A stretch of DNA of 64,000 nucleotides from Bacillus thuringiensis (GTDB lineage: Bacteria; Bacillota; Bacilli; Bacillales; Bacillaceae_G): positions 310,001 to 374,000 of the forward strand of contig NZ_JACYOF010000001.1 in the NCBI RefSeq assembly GCF_014932895.1, written 5' to 3'. The notes below the pieces were generated by a model. That model made no database searches. It was not told where the DNA came from and saw nothing but the letters and a program-made list of their open reading frames with translations. Both the position numbers and the translations under genes were made by a program. This document shows positions 18,064 through 27,754 of the stretch, piece after piece (the first letter of the stretch is position 1; the number at the start of each line of letters is the position of its first letter).

Positions 18064-18084
18064 GTATCTTGCTTTACAAAATAG
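18064..18084. promoter_or_regulatory. PadR operator copy 2
   Basis: GTATCTTG-N5-CAAAATAG: the same 8-5-8 layout with two mismatched positions, centred 31 bp from copy 1. Confidence 0.7.
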
Positions 18085-18095
18085 TATAACAGAGA

Positions 18096-18116
18096 CTATT
18101 TTGCAAAACAAGATAG
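18096..18116. promoter_or_regulatory. PadR operator copy 3
   Basis: CTATTTTG-N5-CAAGATAG: the same layout, centred 32 bp from copy 2. It lies about 95 bp upstream of the divergent SDR gene at 18212, so it may also affect that gene. Confidence 0.7.
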
Positions 18117-18211
18117 CTATCGATGTTTTTCCAAATGTTTGCAGGAATTTCATAGTCCCCCCTCTAAATAGAGCAATAAGAGAATTTTTATATAAAGGAG
18201 TGGTTTTCATC

Positions 18212-18988
18212 ATGGCTACAAATCGAGTTGTCTTTTTAACCGGTGCTGCGAGTGGTATTGGTTATGAAATGGGGAACGCTTTTGCAACAGAAGGTGCAAA
18301 AGTTGTTGTTAGTGATCGTCTTGAAGATCGTGCGAAAGAAGCTGCTGAACAATTACAAAAGGAAGGATTTCAAGCTATCGGCTTAAAATGTGACGTTACA
18401 TCTGAAGAAGAAATTACAGCAGCAATTTCTCAAACAGTTAGTCATTTCGGTTCATTAGATATATTAATTAACAATGCAGGAATGCAACACGTCTCACCGA
18501 TTGAAGATTTTCCAACCGAAAAGTTCGAGCTGCTAATTAAAATTATGCAAATCGCTCCGTTTATTGCAATCAAACATGTTTTTCCAATTATGAAAAAGCA
18601 AAAATATGGTCGTATTATTAATGTCGCTTCTATTAACGGTCTTGTTGGATTCGCTGGAAAAGCTGCCTACAATAGCGCTAAGCATGGTGTGATTGGATTA
18701 ACAAAAGTTGCAGCTTTAGAAGGTGCTACTCATGGAATTACTGTTAATGCACTTTGTCCTGGCTATGTCGATACCCCTCTTGTACGTAATCAACTGCAAG
18801 ACTTAGCAACTACAAGAAATGTACCACTTGAAAATGTTTTAGAAGATGTCATTTATCCTCTTGTACCACAAAAGCGGTTATTACAAGTACAAGAAATCGC
18901 TGATTATGCTCTGTTTTTAGCGAGTGAAAAAGCAAAAGGCATAACTGGTCAAGCTGTCGTTATCGATGGTGGCTATACTGCTCAATGA
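18212..18988 (+). CDS. 3-hydroxybutyrate dehydrogenase-type SDR
   Basis: This is a 258-residue classical short-chain dehydrogenase, NAD(P)-binding. It has TGAASGIG (about 10-17), NNAG (about 89-92), the catalytic Ser in NVASINGLVG (about 139) and YNSAKHG (Tyr about 152, Lys about 156). The PGYVDTPLVRNQ segment is typical of D-3-hydroxybutyrate dehydrogenases, which interconvert 3-hydroxybutyrate and acetoacetate. The ATG at 18212 follows AAAGGAGTGG; the long in-frame extension upstream runs through the PadR operators and is not coding. Other SDR substrates cannot be excluded. Confidence 0.87.
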   Translation: MATNRVVFLTGAASGIGYEMGNAFATEGAKVVVSDRLEDRAKEAAEQLQKEGFQAIGLKCDVTSEEEITAAISQTVSHFGSLDILINNAGMQHVSPIEDFPTEKFELLIKIMQIAPFIAIKHVFPIMKKQKYGRIINVASINGLVGFAGKAAYNSAKHGVIGLTKVAALEGATHGITVNALCPGYVDTPLVRNQLQDLATTRNVPLENVLEDVIYPLVPQKRLLQVQEIADYALFLASEKAKGITGQAVVIDGGYTAQ

Positions 18989-19026
18989 AAAATAAAGTTT
19001 GCTCACGAAGAGCAAACTTTATTTTT
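18988..19026. terminator. terminator between the SDR and yvrJ genes
   Basis: AAAATAAAGTTTGCT / AGCAAACTTTATTTT with a 6-nt loop and a T-run. It serves the convergent SDR (+) and YvrJ-type (-) genes. Confidence 0.9.
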
Positions 19027-19180
19027 TATCACGAGGATCGTCGTACTTTAGTAATTGCTGTGGTAACTTTTCTATTGCAACAATTACCCCATCTAATTTA
19101 CTTTCAATACGATGGAGTAAATACAATGTTACAACAATCGGAAACCCTACATTACCTACCATCCTGATCCACTCTTCCAT
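19019..19180 (-). CDS. YvrJ family small protein
   Basis: This is a 53-residue protein with one N-terminal membrane span: MEEWIRMVGNVGFPIVVTLY followed by LLHRIESKLD. It ends in a polar, charged tail. The sequence Trp-Ile-x3-Gly-Asn-x-Gly-Phe-Pro-Ile fits the YvrJ family (short Bacillus proteins of unknown role). AAAGGAGGAGA stands 5-10 nt before the ATG, a very good RBS. It overlaps the shared terminator at its 3' end. Confidence 0.82.
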   Translation of the reverse strand: MEEWIRMVGNVGFPIVVTLYLLHRIESKLDGVIVAIEKLPQQLLKYDDPRDKK

Positions 19181-19234
19181 CTTCTTCTCCTCCTTTCATT
19201 ATATATATAAGAAAAACAAATAGATTTAGGCATA

Positions 19235-19268
19235 AAAAAACAAGCTATTACTTACTAGCTTGTTTTTC
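19235..19268 (-). terminator. terminator of mtnKA
   Basis: AACAAGCTA and TAGCTTGTT with A/T tracts, overlapping the end of mtnA. On the minus strand it is followed by a long T-run. Confidence 0.85.
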
Positions 19269-20309
19269 AAATAATGATGCAATTTCTCGTTTATAATCCC
19301 CTCGTATAATACCTTTCTCAGTAATAATACCTGCAATTAATTCGTTCGATGTTACGTCAAATGCAGGATTATAAACATCAATTCCAACTGGTGCTACTTG
19401 CTTCCCAAAAATTTTCGTAACTTCTGTTTCATCTCTTTCCTCAATAACAATTTCAGCTCCAGTTTCTTTCGTAACATCAAATGTCGATAGCGGCGCAGCA
19501 ACATAAAATGGAATATCAAAATATTTTGCTAAAATAGCTAAATTCATTGTTCCAATTTTATTTGCCGTATCTCCATTTGCGACTATTCGATCCGCTCCTA
19601 CAATAATCGCGTTTATTTCTTTCGTTTGAATAGCATAAGCAGCAGTATTATCGGTAATGAGTGTTACATCAATATTTGCTTGCTTCAATTCCCATGTCGT
19701 TAAACGGCCACCTTGTAAAATAGGTCTCGTTTCACACGCATACGCATGTAACCGCACACCTTTCTCTTTCCCAATATAAAAAGGTGCTAATGCAGTTCCA
19801 TATCTAGCAGTTGCAATGCTTCCAGCGTTACAAATTGTTAAAATGTTATCACCGTCTTTAAAACATGTTAACGCATGTTCTCCAATACTCCGGCATACCG
19901 CTTCATCCTCTTGCTGAATGTGAAGCGCTTCTTCTTCTAATATTTTTTGCGCTTCTTTTATTGTAGTAATCTCTCGAATAGATTCTCTCATACGATCGAT
20001 TGCCCAAAATAAATTGACTGCCGTTGGGCGTGATGTTCCTAAATAGTTACAGTCTCTATTAAACTTCTTTTGAAATTCTTCGATATGTAAAGTATTATAC
20101 TTTTTTGCTGCAAGCGCCAAACCAAATGCAGCTACAATTCCAATTGCAGGCGCTCCTCGTACTTCTAACATTATGATACTTTTCCATACCTCTTCAATAG
20201 TCGTTAATGTTTTGTATTCCATGCTATGCGGCAACTTTGTTTGATTTAATACCGCAATTGCATCACCTTTCCAACTTACAGATCTCGGAACAGCAACAAT
20301 TGTACTCAT
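19248..20309 (-). CDS. mtnA: S-methyl-5-thioribose-1-phosphate isomerase
   Basis: This is a 353-residue enzyme converting 5-methylthioribose-1-phosphate to 5-methylthioribulose-1-phosphate in methionine salvage. Family motifs are seen: VRGAPAIG (about 50-57), ICNAGSIAT with the active-site Cys at about 160, and [18 protein letters not shown] with catalytic Asp at about 240. The eIF2B-like Rossmann fold is expected. The start overlaps the mtnK stop by 4 bp (ATGA), so the two are translationally coupled under one S-box riboswitch. Confidence 0.96.
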   Translation of the reverse strand: MSTIVAVPRSVSWKGDAIAVLNQTKLPHSMEYKTLTTIEEVWKSIIMLEVRGAPAIGIVAAFGLALAAKKYNTLHIEEFQKKFNRDCNYLGTSRPTAVNLFWAIDRMRESIREITTIKEAQKILEEEALHIQQEDEAVCRSIGEHALTCFKDGDNILTICNAGSIATARYGTALAPFYIGKEKGVRLHAYACETRPILQGGRLTTWELKQANIDVTLITDNTAAYAIQTKEINAIIVGADRIVANGDTANKIGTMNLAILAKYFDIPFYVAAPLSTFDVTKETGAEIVIEERDETEVTKIFGKQVAPVGIDVYNPAFDVTSNELIAGIITEKGIIRGDYKREIASLFEKQASK

Positions 20310-21487
20310 GCTTTTACGCCCCCTGAAACTGTCTGTTGAAATAACGTTCGAAACAATTGAATATCAGCACTCTTAGATTCATATTTTATTAATTCTTTTC
20401 CTAAGTATAGCGCTTGCTTCTTAGCTTGAATTCTTTTTTCTTTATTTGCTATTTCATCTAAATCAGCTACATGAGCTAAGCCAATTGTTCTACGAATTAC
20501 TTCACATCCGGTAAATCCGACAGCATCAATAAAAATATTTTGCAAAATAATTGGTAGCCATTGTTTTTCTTTCGTGTATGATTCTACCCCTTCTCCAATC
20601 CATAACTTCGTAAAAGCTTCTACAAAATAACTCCATGTCTTCTCTATATGGAAAAATAGTACATTTCTATTCTCTTCTTCTCTAGATAAAGCATTTAATA
20701 ATAGGTTTGCAATAAATTGACCGATGTCAAATCCAAACGGACCATACGTTGCAAATTCTGGATCAATCACTTTTGTTTCAGAAGGTGATGAAAAAATACT
20801 GCCAGTATGTAAATCCCCGTGAATAAGGGTTTCTTTTCTCGTTAAAAATTTATATTTATACTGCGCTACTTTTAGTTTTAAAGTTTTATCACTCCAAAGT
20901 TCATCAACAGCTAGCTGTAAATCTGGTTCATAATCGTTCGTATCGTAATGCCCAAACGGATCTGTAAACACTAAATCTTCTGTAATTTTACAAAGGTCCG
21001 GATTTACAAATGTACCCTCTAGTACCCTTTTCTCTTCTGACTGTAAACCGAAATCTGAAGTATAAAATAAAACATAGGCTAGAAAACGACCGATATGTTG
21101 AGATAAAAGCGGATATTCTTCTCCATCTATTAATCCTTTTCTTGTAATGGTTAGCCTTGATAAGTCTTCTATTACTGTTACCGCTAACTCTTCATCATGA
21201 CTGTACACTACCGGAACATAATCCGGTACATACTTCGCAAAAATTTGTAATGCCTTACTTTCAATCGTCGCTCTTTTTATAGACAGCGGCCAGCTCTCAC
21301 CAACTACTTTTGCATATGGAAGTGCTTGTTTTATTATAATTGATTTCTCTCCATCATCTAATTTGAACACGTAATTTAAGTTTCCATCTCCGATTTCATG
21401 ACAAACTACATTCGCTTTCTTTTCAAAATAACCATGTCCTTTCGCATATTGTACAGCTGTTATTTCTGTTAATGCATAATATCCCAT
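20306..21487 (-). CDS. mtnK: 5-methylthioribose kinase
   Basis: This is a 393-residue kinase of the APH/ChoK fold that phosphorylates 5-methylthioribose with ATP. Visible are the nucleotide-binding Lys region ([12 protein letters not shown], about 48-59), the Brenner-type motif [11 protein letters not shown] (about 222-232) and [17 protein letters not shown], which carries the metal-binding Asp. The ATG at 21487 follows GGGGGAGAAG. It is the first gene behind the SAM riboswitch and is followed by mtnA with a 4-bp overlap. Confidence 0.96.
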   Translation of the reverse strand: MGYYALTEITAVQYAKGHGYFEKKANVVCHEIGDGNLNYVFKLDDGEKSIIIKQALPYAKVVGESWPLSIKRATIESKALQIFAKYVPDYVPVVYSHDEELAVTVIEDLSRLTITRKGLIDGEEYPLLSQHIGRFLAYVLFYTSDFGLQSEEKRVLEGTFVNPDLCKITEDLVFTDPFGHYDTNDYEPDLQLAVDELWSDKTLKLKVAQYKYKFLTRKETLIHGDLHTGSIFSSPSETKVIDPEFATYGPFGFDIGQFIANLLLNALSREEENRNVLFFHIEKTWSYFVEAFTKLWIGEGVESYTKEKQWLPIILQNIFIDAVGFTGCEVIRRTIGLAHVADLDEIANKEKRIQAKKQALYLGKELIKYESKSADIQLFRTLFQQTVSGGVKA

Positions 21488-21532
21488 CGTCTTCTCCCCC
21501 TTTTTAAATTCAGAGGTTTTTCTAACGCAGAA

Positions 21533-21561
21533 AAACCTCTTTCCACTAAAGAAAGAGGTTT
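21533..21561 (-). terminator. S-box expression-platform terminator of mtnKA
   Basis: AAACCTCTTTC / GAAAGAGGTTT with a 7-nt loop, then TTTCT on the minus strand, between the aptamer and mtnK. Confidence 0.88.
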
Positions 21562-21578
21562 GAAGTTTATCTTCTCCC

Positions 21579-21720
21579 CTCTTATCTGCCAGAAATTTTA
21601 CTTTCTGCTGGAATTAGCACCGTGCCTTTTGGCGTAAATAAACGCCCCATTTCACAATGGTATTACGGTCGGTTGCTGGGCTTCATCGGGCCAAATCCCT
21701 CCACCTGCTCTTGATAAGAG
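21579..21720 (-). ncRNA. SAM-I (S-box) riboswitch controlling mtnKA
   Basis: On the minus strand the aptamer begins CTCTTATCAAGAGCAGGTGG. It continues with the conserved AGGGA, GATGAAGCCC, GGCAACC-like CAGCAACCG and GGTGCTAATTCC segments, and closes with GATAAGAG, which pairs with the 5' end to form P1. An extended P3 with an AT-rich arm explains the length of ~142 nt. High SAM should favour the terminator at 21533 and shut mtnKA off. Confidence 0.96.
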
Positions 21721-21791
21721 TTGTATAATTTTTCGAATTTTTAACTTTATGTTGAAGACTATACCAAGAATAAAAATCACTTGTCAACATT

Positions 21792-22571
21792 TTATTTGTA
21801 TAATTCTGGACGACGATCTGCAAAAACTGGAATTCCTTTACGAACCTCTTTTATTTTCTCGAATGTAAGCTCCCCAAATAAAATGGCTTGCTCTTCATTT
21901 GCCTCTACTACAACTTCCCCCCAAGGATCCACAATTAAAGAATGACCTGCAAACTCATTATTTGGGTCCTTACCTGCTCTATTACATGCCACAACGTAAC
22001 ACTGGTTTTCAACCGCCCTCGCCTGCAAAAGCAAGCGCCAATGTGCTAAACGAACTAATGGCCATTCTGCTACAACAAATAAAACTTTTGCACCTTTGGC
22101 AGTATGGACACGCATCCACTCCGGAAAACGAATATCATAACAAATTATGCCAGCACACTCTACATTATCGAGCGTAAATTCACCTGTCCCATTACCAGCT
22201 ATTAAATATTTATGTTCATTCATAAGCTGAAATAAATGCACTTTACTATATTCATTGACTAACTGGCCCTCATTGTCTACCACATACATTGTATTTGTAA
22301 CACCTTGCTCTGTTTGCTTTGCTATAGAACCACCAACAATATGTACACCATATTGCTTCGCCCACTCTTTCAACTTTTCTTTCGTTTTCACTCCATCCAT
22401 ATCTGCAATTTCAGAAAGCCTCGTTAAATCATATCCTGTTGTCCATAGTTCAGGTAAGACGATAACGTCTGGCCCTTCCTTCATTGCTTCGTTTATTTTA
22501 TTTTTAGCATTCTCAATATTTTTTTCCACATCTCCAAAAGCAATATCCATTTGAATACATGCGACTTTCAT
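21792..22571 (-). CDS. mtnU: carbon-nitrogen hydrolase of the methionine-salvage locus
   Basis: This is a 259-residue nitrilase-superfamily amidase. The Glu-Lys-Cys triad is visible in LPELWTTGY (Glu at about 42), EYSKVHLF (Lys at about 111) and ICYDIRFPE (Cys at about 146). The start MKVACIQMD is used because the family begins there; in-frame sequence up to 22739 runs across the divergent mtnE promoter and is not homologous. In Bacillus it lies between mtnKA and mtnE, as here, and is related to omega-amidases that deaminate 2-oxoglutaramate-type acids formed when glutamine is the amino donor for MtnE. That role is inferred from related enzymes. Confidence 0.9.
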   Translation of the reverse strand: MKVACIQMDIAFGDVEKNIENAKNKINEAMKEGPDVIVLPELWTTGYDLTRLSEIADMDGVKTKEKLKEWAKQYGVHIVGGSIAKQTEQGVTNTMYVVDNEGQLVNEYSKVHLFQLMNEHKYLIAGNGTGEFTLDNVECAGIICYDIRFPEWMRVHTAKGAKVLFVVAEWPLVRLAHWRLLLQARAVENQCYVVACNRAGKDPNNEFAGHSLIVDPWGEVVVEANEEQAILFGELTFEKIKEVRKGIPVFADRRPELYK

Positions 22572-22669
22572 TTTGTCAGCCCCATTCTTAATTTTTTCTT
22601 TACAAAATACTGGAAAGATTATATCATTTGTCACTAGAATTGTAACAACTTTCAAAAGAGGTGGAAAGT

Positions 22670-23860
22670 ATGAAATTATTTCAACCTTCTGAGATAGTAA
22701 CATCATTGCCAACGCAATTTTTCGCTTCACTTGTTGCAAAAGTTAACAAAGTCGTTGCAGCTGGGCACGATGTTATTAATCTAGGTCAAGGTAATCCAGA
22801 TCAACCAACCCCGCAGCATATCGTAAAAGCTTTGCAAGATGCTGCCGAAAAAGCCATGCATCACAAATATCCGCCATTTCGCGGGCATGAAAGCTTAAAA
22901 GAAGCCGTGGCAACATTCTATAAACGTGAATACAGCGTAGAACTAAATCCAAAAACTGAAGTTGCTATTTTGTTTGGTGGGAAGGCCGGATTAGTAGAAT
23001 TACCACTTTGTTTTACAAACCCTGGAGATACTATTCTCGTTCCAGATCCAGGCTATCCAGATTATTTATCAGGAGTTACTTTAGCAAAAGCACACTTTGA
23101 AACGATGCCACTTATTGCAGAAAATCATTTTTTACCGGATTATACGAAAATTAATGCCTCTATCGCTGAGCGCGCAAAGTTAATGTTTTTAAACTATCCA
23201 AATAATCCTACCGGTGCTACTGCATCAAAAGATTTTTTTGATGCAACCATTCATTTTGCTAATAAACATAATATATTAGTTGTTCACGATTTTGCTTACG
23301 GTGCTATCGGATTTGATGGTCAAAAGCCTGTTAGTTTCTTGCAAGCAGACGGCGCCAAAAATACAGGAGTTGAAATTTATACTTTATCAAAAACTTTCAA
23401 TATGGCTGGCTGGCGTATTGCTTTTGCAGTTGGAAATGAAAGTGTCATCGAAACAATTAACCTACTGCAAGATCATATGTATGTTAGTCTTTTTGGTGCA
23501 GTTCAAGATGCTGCCCGCGAAGCGCTATTAGGTTCGCAGTCTTGTGTAATAGACCTTGTAAATAGTTACGAATCTCGAAGAAATGCCCTTATAGAGGCTT
23601 GTCACTCGATTGGTTGGAATGTAGATATTCCAAAAGGATCGTTCTTTGCTTGGCTTCCTGTACCAAAAGACTATACATCTGAGCAATTTTCTAATATTTT
23701 ACTAGAACAAGCACATGTGGCAGTTGCTCCAGGTGTTGGATTTGGTGAGCACGGCGAAGGGTATGTCCGTGTTGGGCTCTTACATACAGAGGACCGATTA
23801 CGCGAAGCAATTAATCGAATTGATAAATTAAAAATTTTCAAAAAGTCATTGACAACATGA
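22670..23860 (+). CDS. mtnE: methionine transaminase of the salvage pathway
   Basis: This is a 396-residue fold-type I, PLP-dependent aminotransferase that converts 2-keto-4-methylthiobutyrate to methionine, the last step of salvage. Visible are NYPNNPTGA, HDFAYGAIGFD and the PLP lysine in TLSKTFNMAGWRIAF (about 233-247), with the carboxylate-binding Arg in the last 40 residues (GYVRVGLL). The ATG at 22670 follows AGAGGTGG. It is divergent from mtnU with 98 bp between starts and no S-box of its own. The downstream S-box belongs to mtnW. Confidence 0.93.
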   Translation: MKLFQPSEIVTSLPTQFFASLVAKVNKVVAAGHDVINLGQGNPDQPTPQHIVKALQDAAEKAMHHKYPPFRGHESLKEAVATFYKREYSVELNPKTEVAILFGGKAGLVELPLCFTNPGDTILVPDPGYPDYLSGVTLAKAHFETMPLIAENHFLPDYTKINASIAERAKLMFLNYPNNPTGATASKDFFDATIHFANKHNILVVHDFAYGAIGFDGQKPVSFLQADGAKNTGVEIYTLSKTFNMAGWRIAFAVGNESVIETINLLQDHMYVSLFGAVQDAAREALLGSQSCVIDLVNSYESRRNALIEACHSIGWNVDIPKGSFFAWLPVPKDYTSEQFSNILLEQAHVAVAPGVGFGEHGEGYVRVGLLHTEDRLREAINRIDKLKIFKKSLTT

Positions 23861-23913
23861 AAAATATCTGACAAAATTCAGTTATCTTAAAAATTTAAAC
23901 ATTTCTAAATACT

Positions 23914-24017
23914 TCTTATCAAGAGCAGGTGGAGGGACGAGCCCGACGAAGCCCGGCAACCGATCTACAATTGTAGACACGGTGCTAATTCTCGCAGCAT
24001 TATGCTGACAGATAAGG
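23914..24017 (+). ncRNA. SAM-I (S-box) riboswitch controlling mtnWXBD
   Basis: TCTTATCAAGAGCAGGTGG begins the aptamer. It continues AGGGACGAGCCCGACGAAGC, GGCAACCGATC and CGGTGCTAATTCTCGC, and closes with GATAAGGA to form P1. All conserved S-box blocks are present at normal size. It lies between the mtnE stop and a terminator, on the plus strand, and is the partner of the mtnKA riboswitch on the other strand. Confidence 0.96.
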
Positions 24018-24027
24018 AGCTGGTTGT

Positions 24028-24060
24028 AAAAAAACCTCTCCTTAGCTGAGAGGTTTTTTT
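24028..24060 (+). terminator. S-box expression-platform terminator of mtnWXBD
   Basis: AAAAAACCTCTC / GAGAGGTTTTTTT with a 7-nt loop, directly after the aptamer. This is the off state at high SAM. Confidence 0.92.
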
Positions 24061-24082
24061 ATTTAACTAGGAGGTTATAACA

Positions 24083-25327
24083 ATGAGCGGAATTATAGCG
24101 ACGTATTTAATCCATGACGATTCACATAACTTAGAAAAAAAAGCTGAGCAAATTGCACTCGGTTTAACAATTGGCTCTTGGACTCATTTGCCACACTTAT
24201 TGCAAGAACAATTAAAACAGCATAAAGGCAACGTCATTCATATTGAGGAATTAGATGAACAAGAACATATCAATTCGTATCTACGTAAAAAAGTAAAACG
24301 CGGGATTATTAAAATCGAATATCCATTATTAAATTTCAGTCCAGATTTACCAGCTATTTTAACAACTACATTCGGAAAGCTATCACTTGATGGCGAAGTG
24401 AAATTAATTGACTTAACTTTTTCAGACGAATTAAAAAAGCATTTTCCTGGTCCAAGGTTTGGTGTAGATGGCATTCGAAACCTCTTACAAGTATATGATC
24501 GTCCCCTTTTAATGAGCATTTTTAAAGGAATGATTGGACGAAATATTGGCTATGTAAAAACTCAATTACGTGATCAAGCAATTGGTAGTGTGGATATCGT
24601 AAAAGATGATGAAATTTTATTTGAGAATACATTAACACCACTTACGAAGCGAATTGTTTCTGGAAAAGAAGTTTTACAATCAGTATATGAAACATACGGC
24701 CATAAAACGTTATATGCAGTAAATTTAACAGGGCGAACTTTCGACTTAAAAGAAAATGCGAAACGCGCAGTGCAAGCTGGTGCAGATATTCTATTATTTA
24801 ATGTATTTGCTTATGGACTAGATGTACTACAATCACTTGCAGAAGATGATGAAATTCCAGTTCCAATTATGGCACACCCTGCTGTAAGCGGTGCTTATTC
24901 AGCATCAAAATTATACGGGGTATCATCTCCATTATTACTTGGAAAGCTACTTCGTTATGCTGGTGCAGATTTTTCTTTATTCCCATCTCCATACGGAAGC
25001 GTTGCATTAGAAAAAGAAGAAGCTCTTAACGTTTCAAAGTATTTAACTAAGGAAGATGCATTTTTCAAAAAAAGTTTTTCTGTCCCATCTGCTGGCATTC
25101 ATCCTGGTTTCGTTCCTTTTATTTTACGAGATTTCGGTAAAGATGTTGTTATTAATGCCGGCGGCGGGATACATGGGCATCCAAATGGGGCACAAGGTGG
25201 CGGCAAAGCTTTCCGTGCGGCAATTGAAGCTACTTTGCAAAGTAAACCACTCCATGAAGTAGATGAAATAAATTTACATAGCGCACTACAAATATGGGGA
25301 AATCCTTCACATGAGGTGAAATTATGA
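24083..25327 (+). CDS. mtnW: 2,3-diketo-5-methylthiopentyl-1-phosphate enolase
   Basis: This is a 414-residue RuBisCO-like protein (form IV) that enolises 2,3-diketo-5-methylthiopentyl-1-phosphate; it has no carboxylase role. The barrel motifs are readable: [13 protein letters not shown] (about 130-142) and [13 protein letters not shown] (about 147-159), with a Gly-rich phosphate-binding loop [20 protein letters not shown] near residue 356. TAGGAGG precedes the ATG at 24083. It is the first gene of mtnWXBD, and its stop overlaps the mtnX start (ATGA). Confidence 0.95.
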   Translation: MSGIIATYLIHDDSHNLEKKAEQIALGLTIGSWTHLPHLLQEQLKQHKGNVIHIEELDEQEHINSYLRKKVKRGIIKIEYPLLNFSPDLPAILTTTFGKLSLDGEVKLIDLTFSDELKKHFPGPRFGVDGIRNLLQVYDRPLLMSIFKGMIGRNIGYVKTQLRDQAIGSVDIVKDDEILFENTLTPLTKRIVSGKEVLQSVYETYGHKTLYAVNLTGRTFDLKENAKRAVQAGADILLFNVFAYGLDVLQSLAEDDEIPVPIMAHPAVSGAYSASKLYGVSSPLLLGKLLRYAGADFSLFPSPYGSVALEKEEALNVSKYLTKEDAFFKKSFSVPSAGIHPGFVPFILRDFGKDVVINAGGGIHGHPNGAQGGGKAFRAAIEATLQSKPLHEVDEINLHSALQIWGNPSHEVKL

Positions 25328-25983
25328 GTATTCAAGTATTTTGTGATTTCGATGGTACGATTACAAATAATGATAACATTATGTCCATTATGGAAAAATT
25401 CGCTCCACCAGAAGCAGAAGAAGTAAAAAATAGAATTTTATCACAAGAGCTATCTATTCAAGAGGGTGTTTCTCAATTATTTCAATTGATACCTACTCAT
25501 CTGCGCGATAATATAATTCAATTTTTAAAAGAAACTGCCGAAATTCGCAGTGGCTTTCATGAATTTATACAATTTGTAAATGAAAATAACATTTCTTTTT
25601 ACGTGATATCAGGTGGAATGGATTTCTTCGTCTACCCACTCTTACAAGGAATCGTTCCAAAAGAGCAAATTTTTTGTAATGAAACAGACTTTTCAGAAGA
25701 GTTTATTACAGTTAAATGGCCTCATTCTTGTGATGATCATTGTCAAAATCATTGCGGATTATGTAAATCATCATTAATTCGTAAATTAAGTGATACAACT
25801 GACTTTCATATTGTAATTGGTGATTCTATTACTGATTTACAAGCTGCGAAACAAGCTGATAAAGTATTCGCTCGCGACTTTCTTATTACAAAGTGTGAAG
25901 AACATCATATTGCTTATACACCGTTTGAAACATTTCAAGATGTGCAAGCTGCATTAAAACATTTGTTGGAGGTGAGGGCATGA
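25324..25983 (+). CDS. mtnX: 2-hydroxy-3-keto-5-methylthiopentenyl-1-phosphate phosphatase
   Basis: This is a 219-residue HAD-superfamily phosphatase acting after MtnW in salvage. Motif I is [13 protein letters not shown], with catalytic Asp8 and Asp10. Motif II Ser is in [10 protein letters not shown], and the acidic motif is [11 protein letters not shown] His/Cys-rich insert ([12 protein letters not shown]) may bind metal or stabilise the cap. It overlaps both mtnW and mtnB by 4 bp, so the operon is tightly coupled. Confidence 0.94.
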   Translation: MSIQVFCDFDGTITNNDNIMSIMEKFAPPEAEEVKNRILSQELSIQEGVSQLFQLIPTHLRDNIIQFLKETAEIRSGFHEFIQFVNENNISFYVISGGMDFFVYPLLQGIVPKEQIFCNETDFSEEFITVKWPHSCDDHCQNHCGLCKSSLIRKLSDTTDFHIVIGDSITDLQAAKQADKVFARDFLITKCEEHHIAYTPFETFQDVQAALKHLLEVRA

Positions 25984-26618
25984 AACAACTTTTTCGTCAG
26001 TGGTATGACTTGAGCGAGATAAAAAAAGAATTAACAACTCGAAATTGGTTCCCAGCAACAAGTGGTAATATTTCTATAAAAGTTAGTCATGAGCCACTTA
26101 CTTTTCTCATTACAGCAAGCGGTAAAGATAAAACAAAAACCACTCCAGATGATTTTCTATTAGTAGATCATGTAGGAGTTCCCGTTTTAGAGACTGAATT
26201 ACGCCCTTCAGCAGAAACAATATTGCATACACATATTTATAACAACACAAATGCCGGGTGCGTACTTCATGTTCATACAACTGATAACAATGTCATCACA
26301 AATTTGTATAGTGATAATGTCACCCTTCAAAATCAAGAAATTATTAAAGCTCTCGATATTTGGGAAGAAGGTGCAACGATTCACATTCCTATTATTGAAA
26401 ACCATGCTCATATCCCAACGCTTGGAGAGAACTTCCGACAACATATTCACGGAGATTCAGGAGCAGTATTAATTCGAAACCATGGCATTACCGTATGGGG
26501 CCGAGATAGCTTTGATGCAAAGAAGAGATTAGAAGCTTATGAGTTTTTATTCCAATTTCATATAAAACTATTATCAATTCAAGGAGGCGTTTCTAATGGC
26601 GCAAATTCGTATTCATGA
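25980..26618 (+). CDS. mtnB: 5-methylthioribulose-1-phosphate dehydratase
   Basis: This is a 212-residue zinc-dependent class II aldolase-fold enzyme that dehydrates 5-methylthioribulose-1-phosphate. Recognisable are [10 protein letters not shown] (about 25-34), the metal-binding HVHTTD (about 98-103) and the third ligand in [10 protein letters not shown] (His about 165). It overlaps mtnX by 4 bp and mtnD by 23 bp. The gene order W-X-B-D is the standard Bacillus one. Confidence 0.94.
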   Translation: MKQLFRQWYDLSEIKKELTTRNWFPATSGNISIKVSHEPLTFLITASGKDKTKTTPDDFLLVDHVGVPVLETELRPSAETILHTHIYNNTNAGCVLHVHTTDNNVITNLYSDNVTLQNQEIIKALDIWEEGATIHIPIIENHAHIPTLGENFRQHIHGDSGAVLIRNHGITVWGRDSFDAKKRLEAYEFLFQFHIKLLSIQGGVSNGANSYS

Positions 26619-27108
26619 AGGAAATATTCGCATTGAAAATGAAGTAGAAGTATCAAAATTTCTACAAGAGGAAGGAGTTTTATATGAGAAATGGAACATC
26701 TCTAAACTTCCTACTCATTTAAAAGAAAATTACTCGTTAACAGATGAAAACAAAGCTGAAATATTAACGGTATTTTCAAAAGAAATCGCTGATGTTTCAA
26801 CACGCCGAGGTTATAAAGCACATGATGTAATTTCACTTTCAAATAGCACACCTAACCTTGACGAATTATTAATTAATTTCCAAAAAGAACACCATCATAC
26901 AGATGATGAAGTTCGCTTCATTGTCAGTGGTCATGGCATCTTTGCTATTGAAGGAAAAAACGGGGAAATTTTTGACGTTGAACTTGAGCCAGGCGATCTT
27001 ATATCCGTTCCCGAAAATGCAAGACATTATTTTACATTGCAAGATGATCGTCAAGTTGTAGCTATTCGTATTTTCGTTACAACTGAAGGCTGGGTTCCAA
27101 TTTATTAA
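26596..27108 (+). CDS. mtnD: acireductone dioxygenase
   Basis: This is a 170-residue cupin (ARD family) that oxidises acireductone to 2-keto-4-methylthiobutyrate and formate with Fe2+. The metal ligands are His99, His101, Glu105 ([11 protein letters not shown]) and His144 (ENARHYF). With Ni2+ the same family makes an off-pathway product. It begins inside mtnB after a strong AAGGAGG, so internal re-initiation is expected. It is the last gene of the operon. Confidence 0.95.
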   Translation: MAQIRIHEGNIRIENEVEVSKFLQEEGVLYEKWNISKLPTHLKENYSLTDENKAEILTVFSKEIADVSTRRGYKAHDVISLSNSTPNLDELLINFQKEHHHTDDEVRFIVSGHGIFAIEGKNGEIFDVELEPGDLISVPENARHYFTLQDDRQVVAIRIFVTTEGWVPIY

Positions 27109-27189
27109 GGTAGCTAGTTGAATAAAAGAACTTGGACCCCCTTTTCCAACCTTTTATTCACTCTACATATATACATCCTCCTATGGAAC

Positions 27190-27228
27190 AGGCTTATTTC
27201 AGCAAATGAAATAAGCCTGATTTTTTTT
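27190..27228 (+). terminator. terminator of mtnWXBD
   Basis: GGCTTATTTC / GAAATAAGCC with a 7-nt loop, then TGATTTTTTTT. Confidence 0.92.
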
Positions 27229-27416
27229 ACTCAAAAGCATAATCCCTCTCGTTTCAAAAGACAAGCTATACTCCTCGATTTTTCAAGTGTATTTCTCAAC
27301 ATTTTTTGAACATTCATTGAACTTTTTTTGAATTTTTTCTGAAAATTCTGTTTTATGTATGATATACTACAATTAACTAAGAAAGAAAAAAATATCGCAA
27401 GCAGAGGGGGATAATC

Positions 27417-27692
27417 ATGAGTTTACTTATCGCACTTATACTAGGGGTTACGTGTGGAGCACTTCCTGTTATTTTAGGAGCAATTATGGAAGAGTTAGAA
27501 GTTGGTGTTTTAGGATTTGTTGCATCTTGTGTAAGCGCTTTATTTTTTGGTTTGTTCGGTGCTATTCCTGTTTCGATTCTGTGTGCATTTTATATATTAC
27601 GCCATGCTCGTGCAAAACAATTCGGTCCTAACCATATTGCACAAGTTATTCCATTTCCAATTGAACGATGCCGTCGAGCTTCAAGCTTATAA
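27417..27692 (+). CDS. 91-residue two-span membrane protein
   Basis: This is a small integral membrane protein with two long hydrophobic spans (LLIALILGVTCGALPVIL and ALFFGLFGAIPVSILCAFYI) and a short basic cytosolic tail with several Arg and Pro. The ATG follows AGAGGGGG. It is transcribed alone, with a long-stem terminator behind it. No family recognised, and its context (between mtnD and an oxidoreductase operon) gives no hint of function. Confidence 0.7.
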   Translation: MSLLIALILGVTCGALPVILGAIMEELEVGVLGFVASCVSALFFGLFGAIPVSILCAFYILRHARAKQFGPNHIAQVIPFPIERCRRASSL

Positions 27693-27700
27693 TGATACAA

Positions 27701-27754
27701 AATAAACAAATAAATAAAAGTCCTCATTTGAGGACTTTTATTTATTTGTTTATT
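27701..27754. terminator. long perfect-stem bidirectional terminator
   Basis: A 25-bp perfect stem (27701-27725 against 27730-27754) with a 4-nt loop ATTT. The GC part is AAGTCCTC / GAGGACTT. It lies between two convergent genes. Confidence 0.9.

Noticed and set aside
19086-19223. Plus-strand small ORFs after the SDR gene
   Set aside because: They overlap the YvrJ-type gene, which has a far better RBS and a recognisable family on the minus strand.
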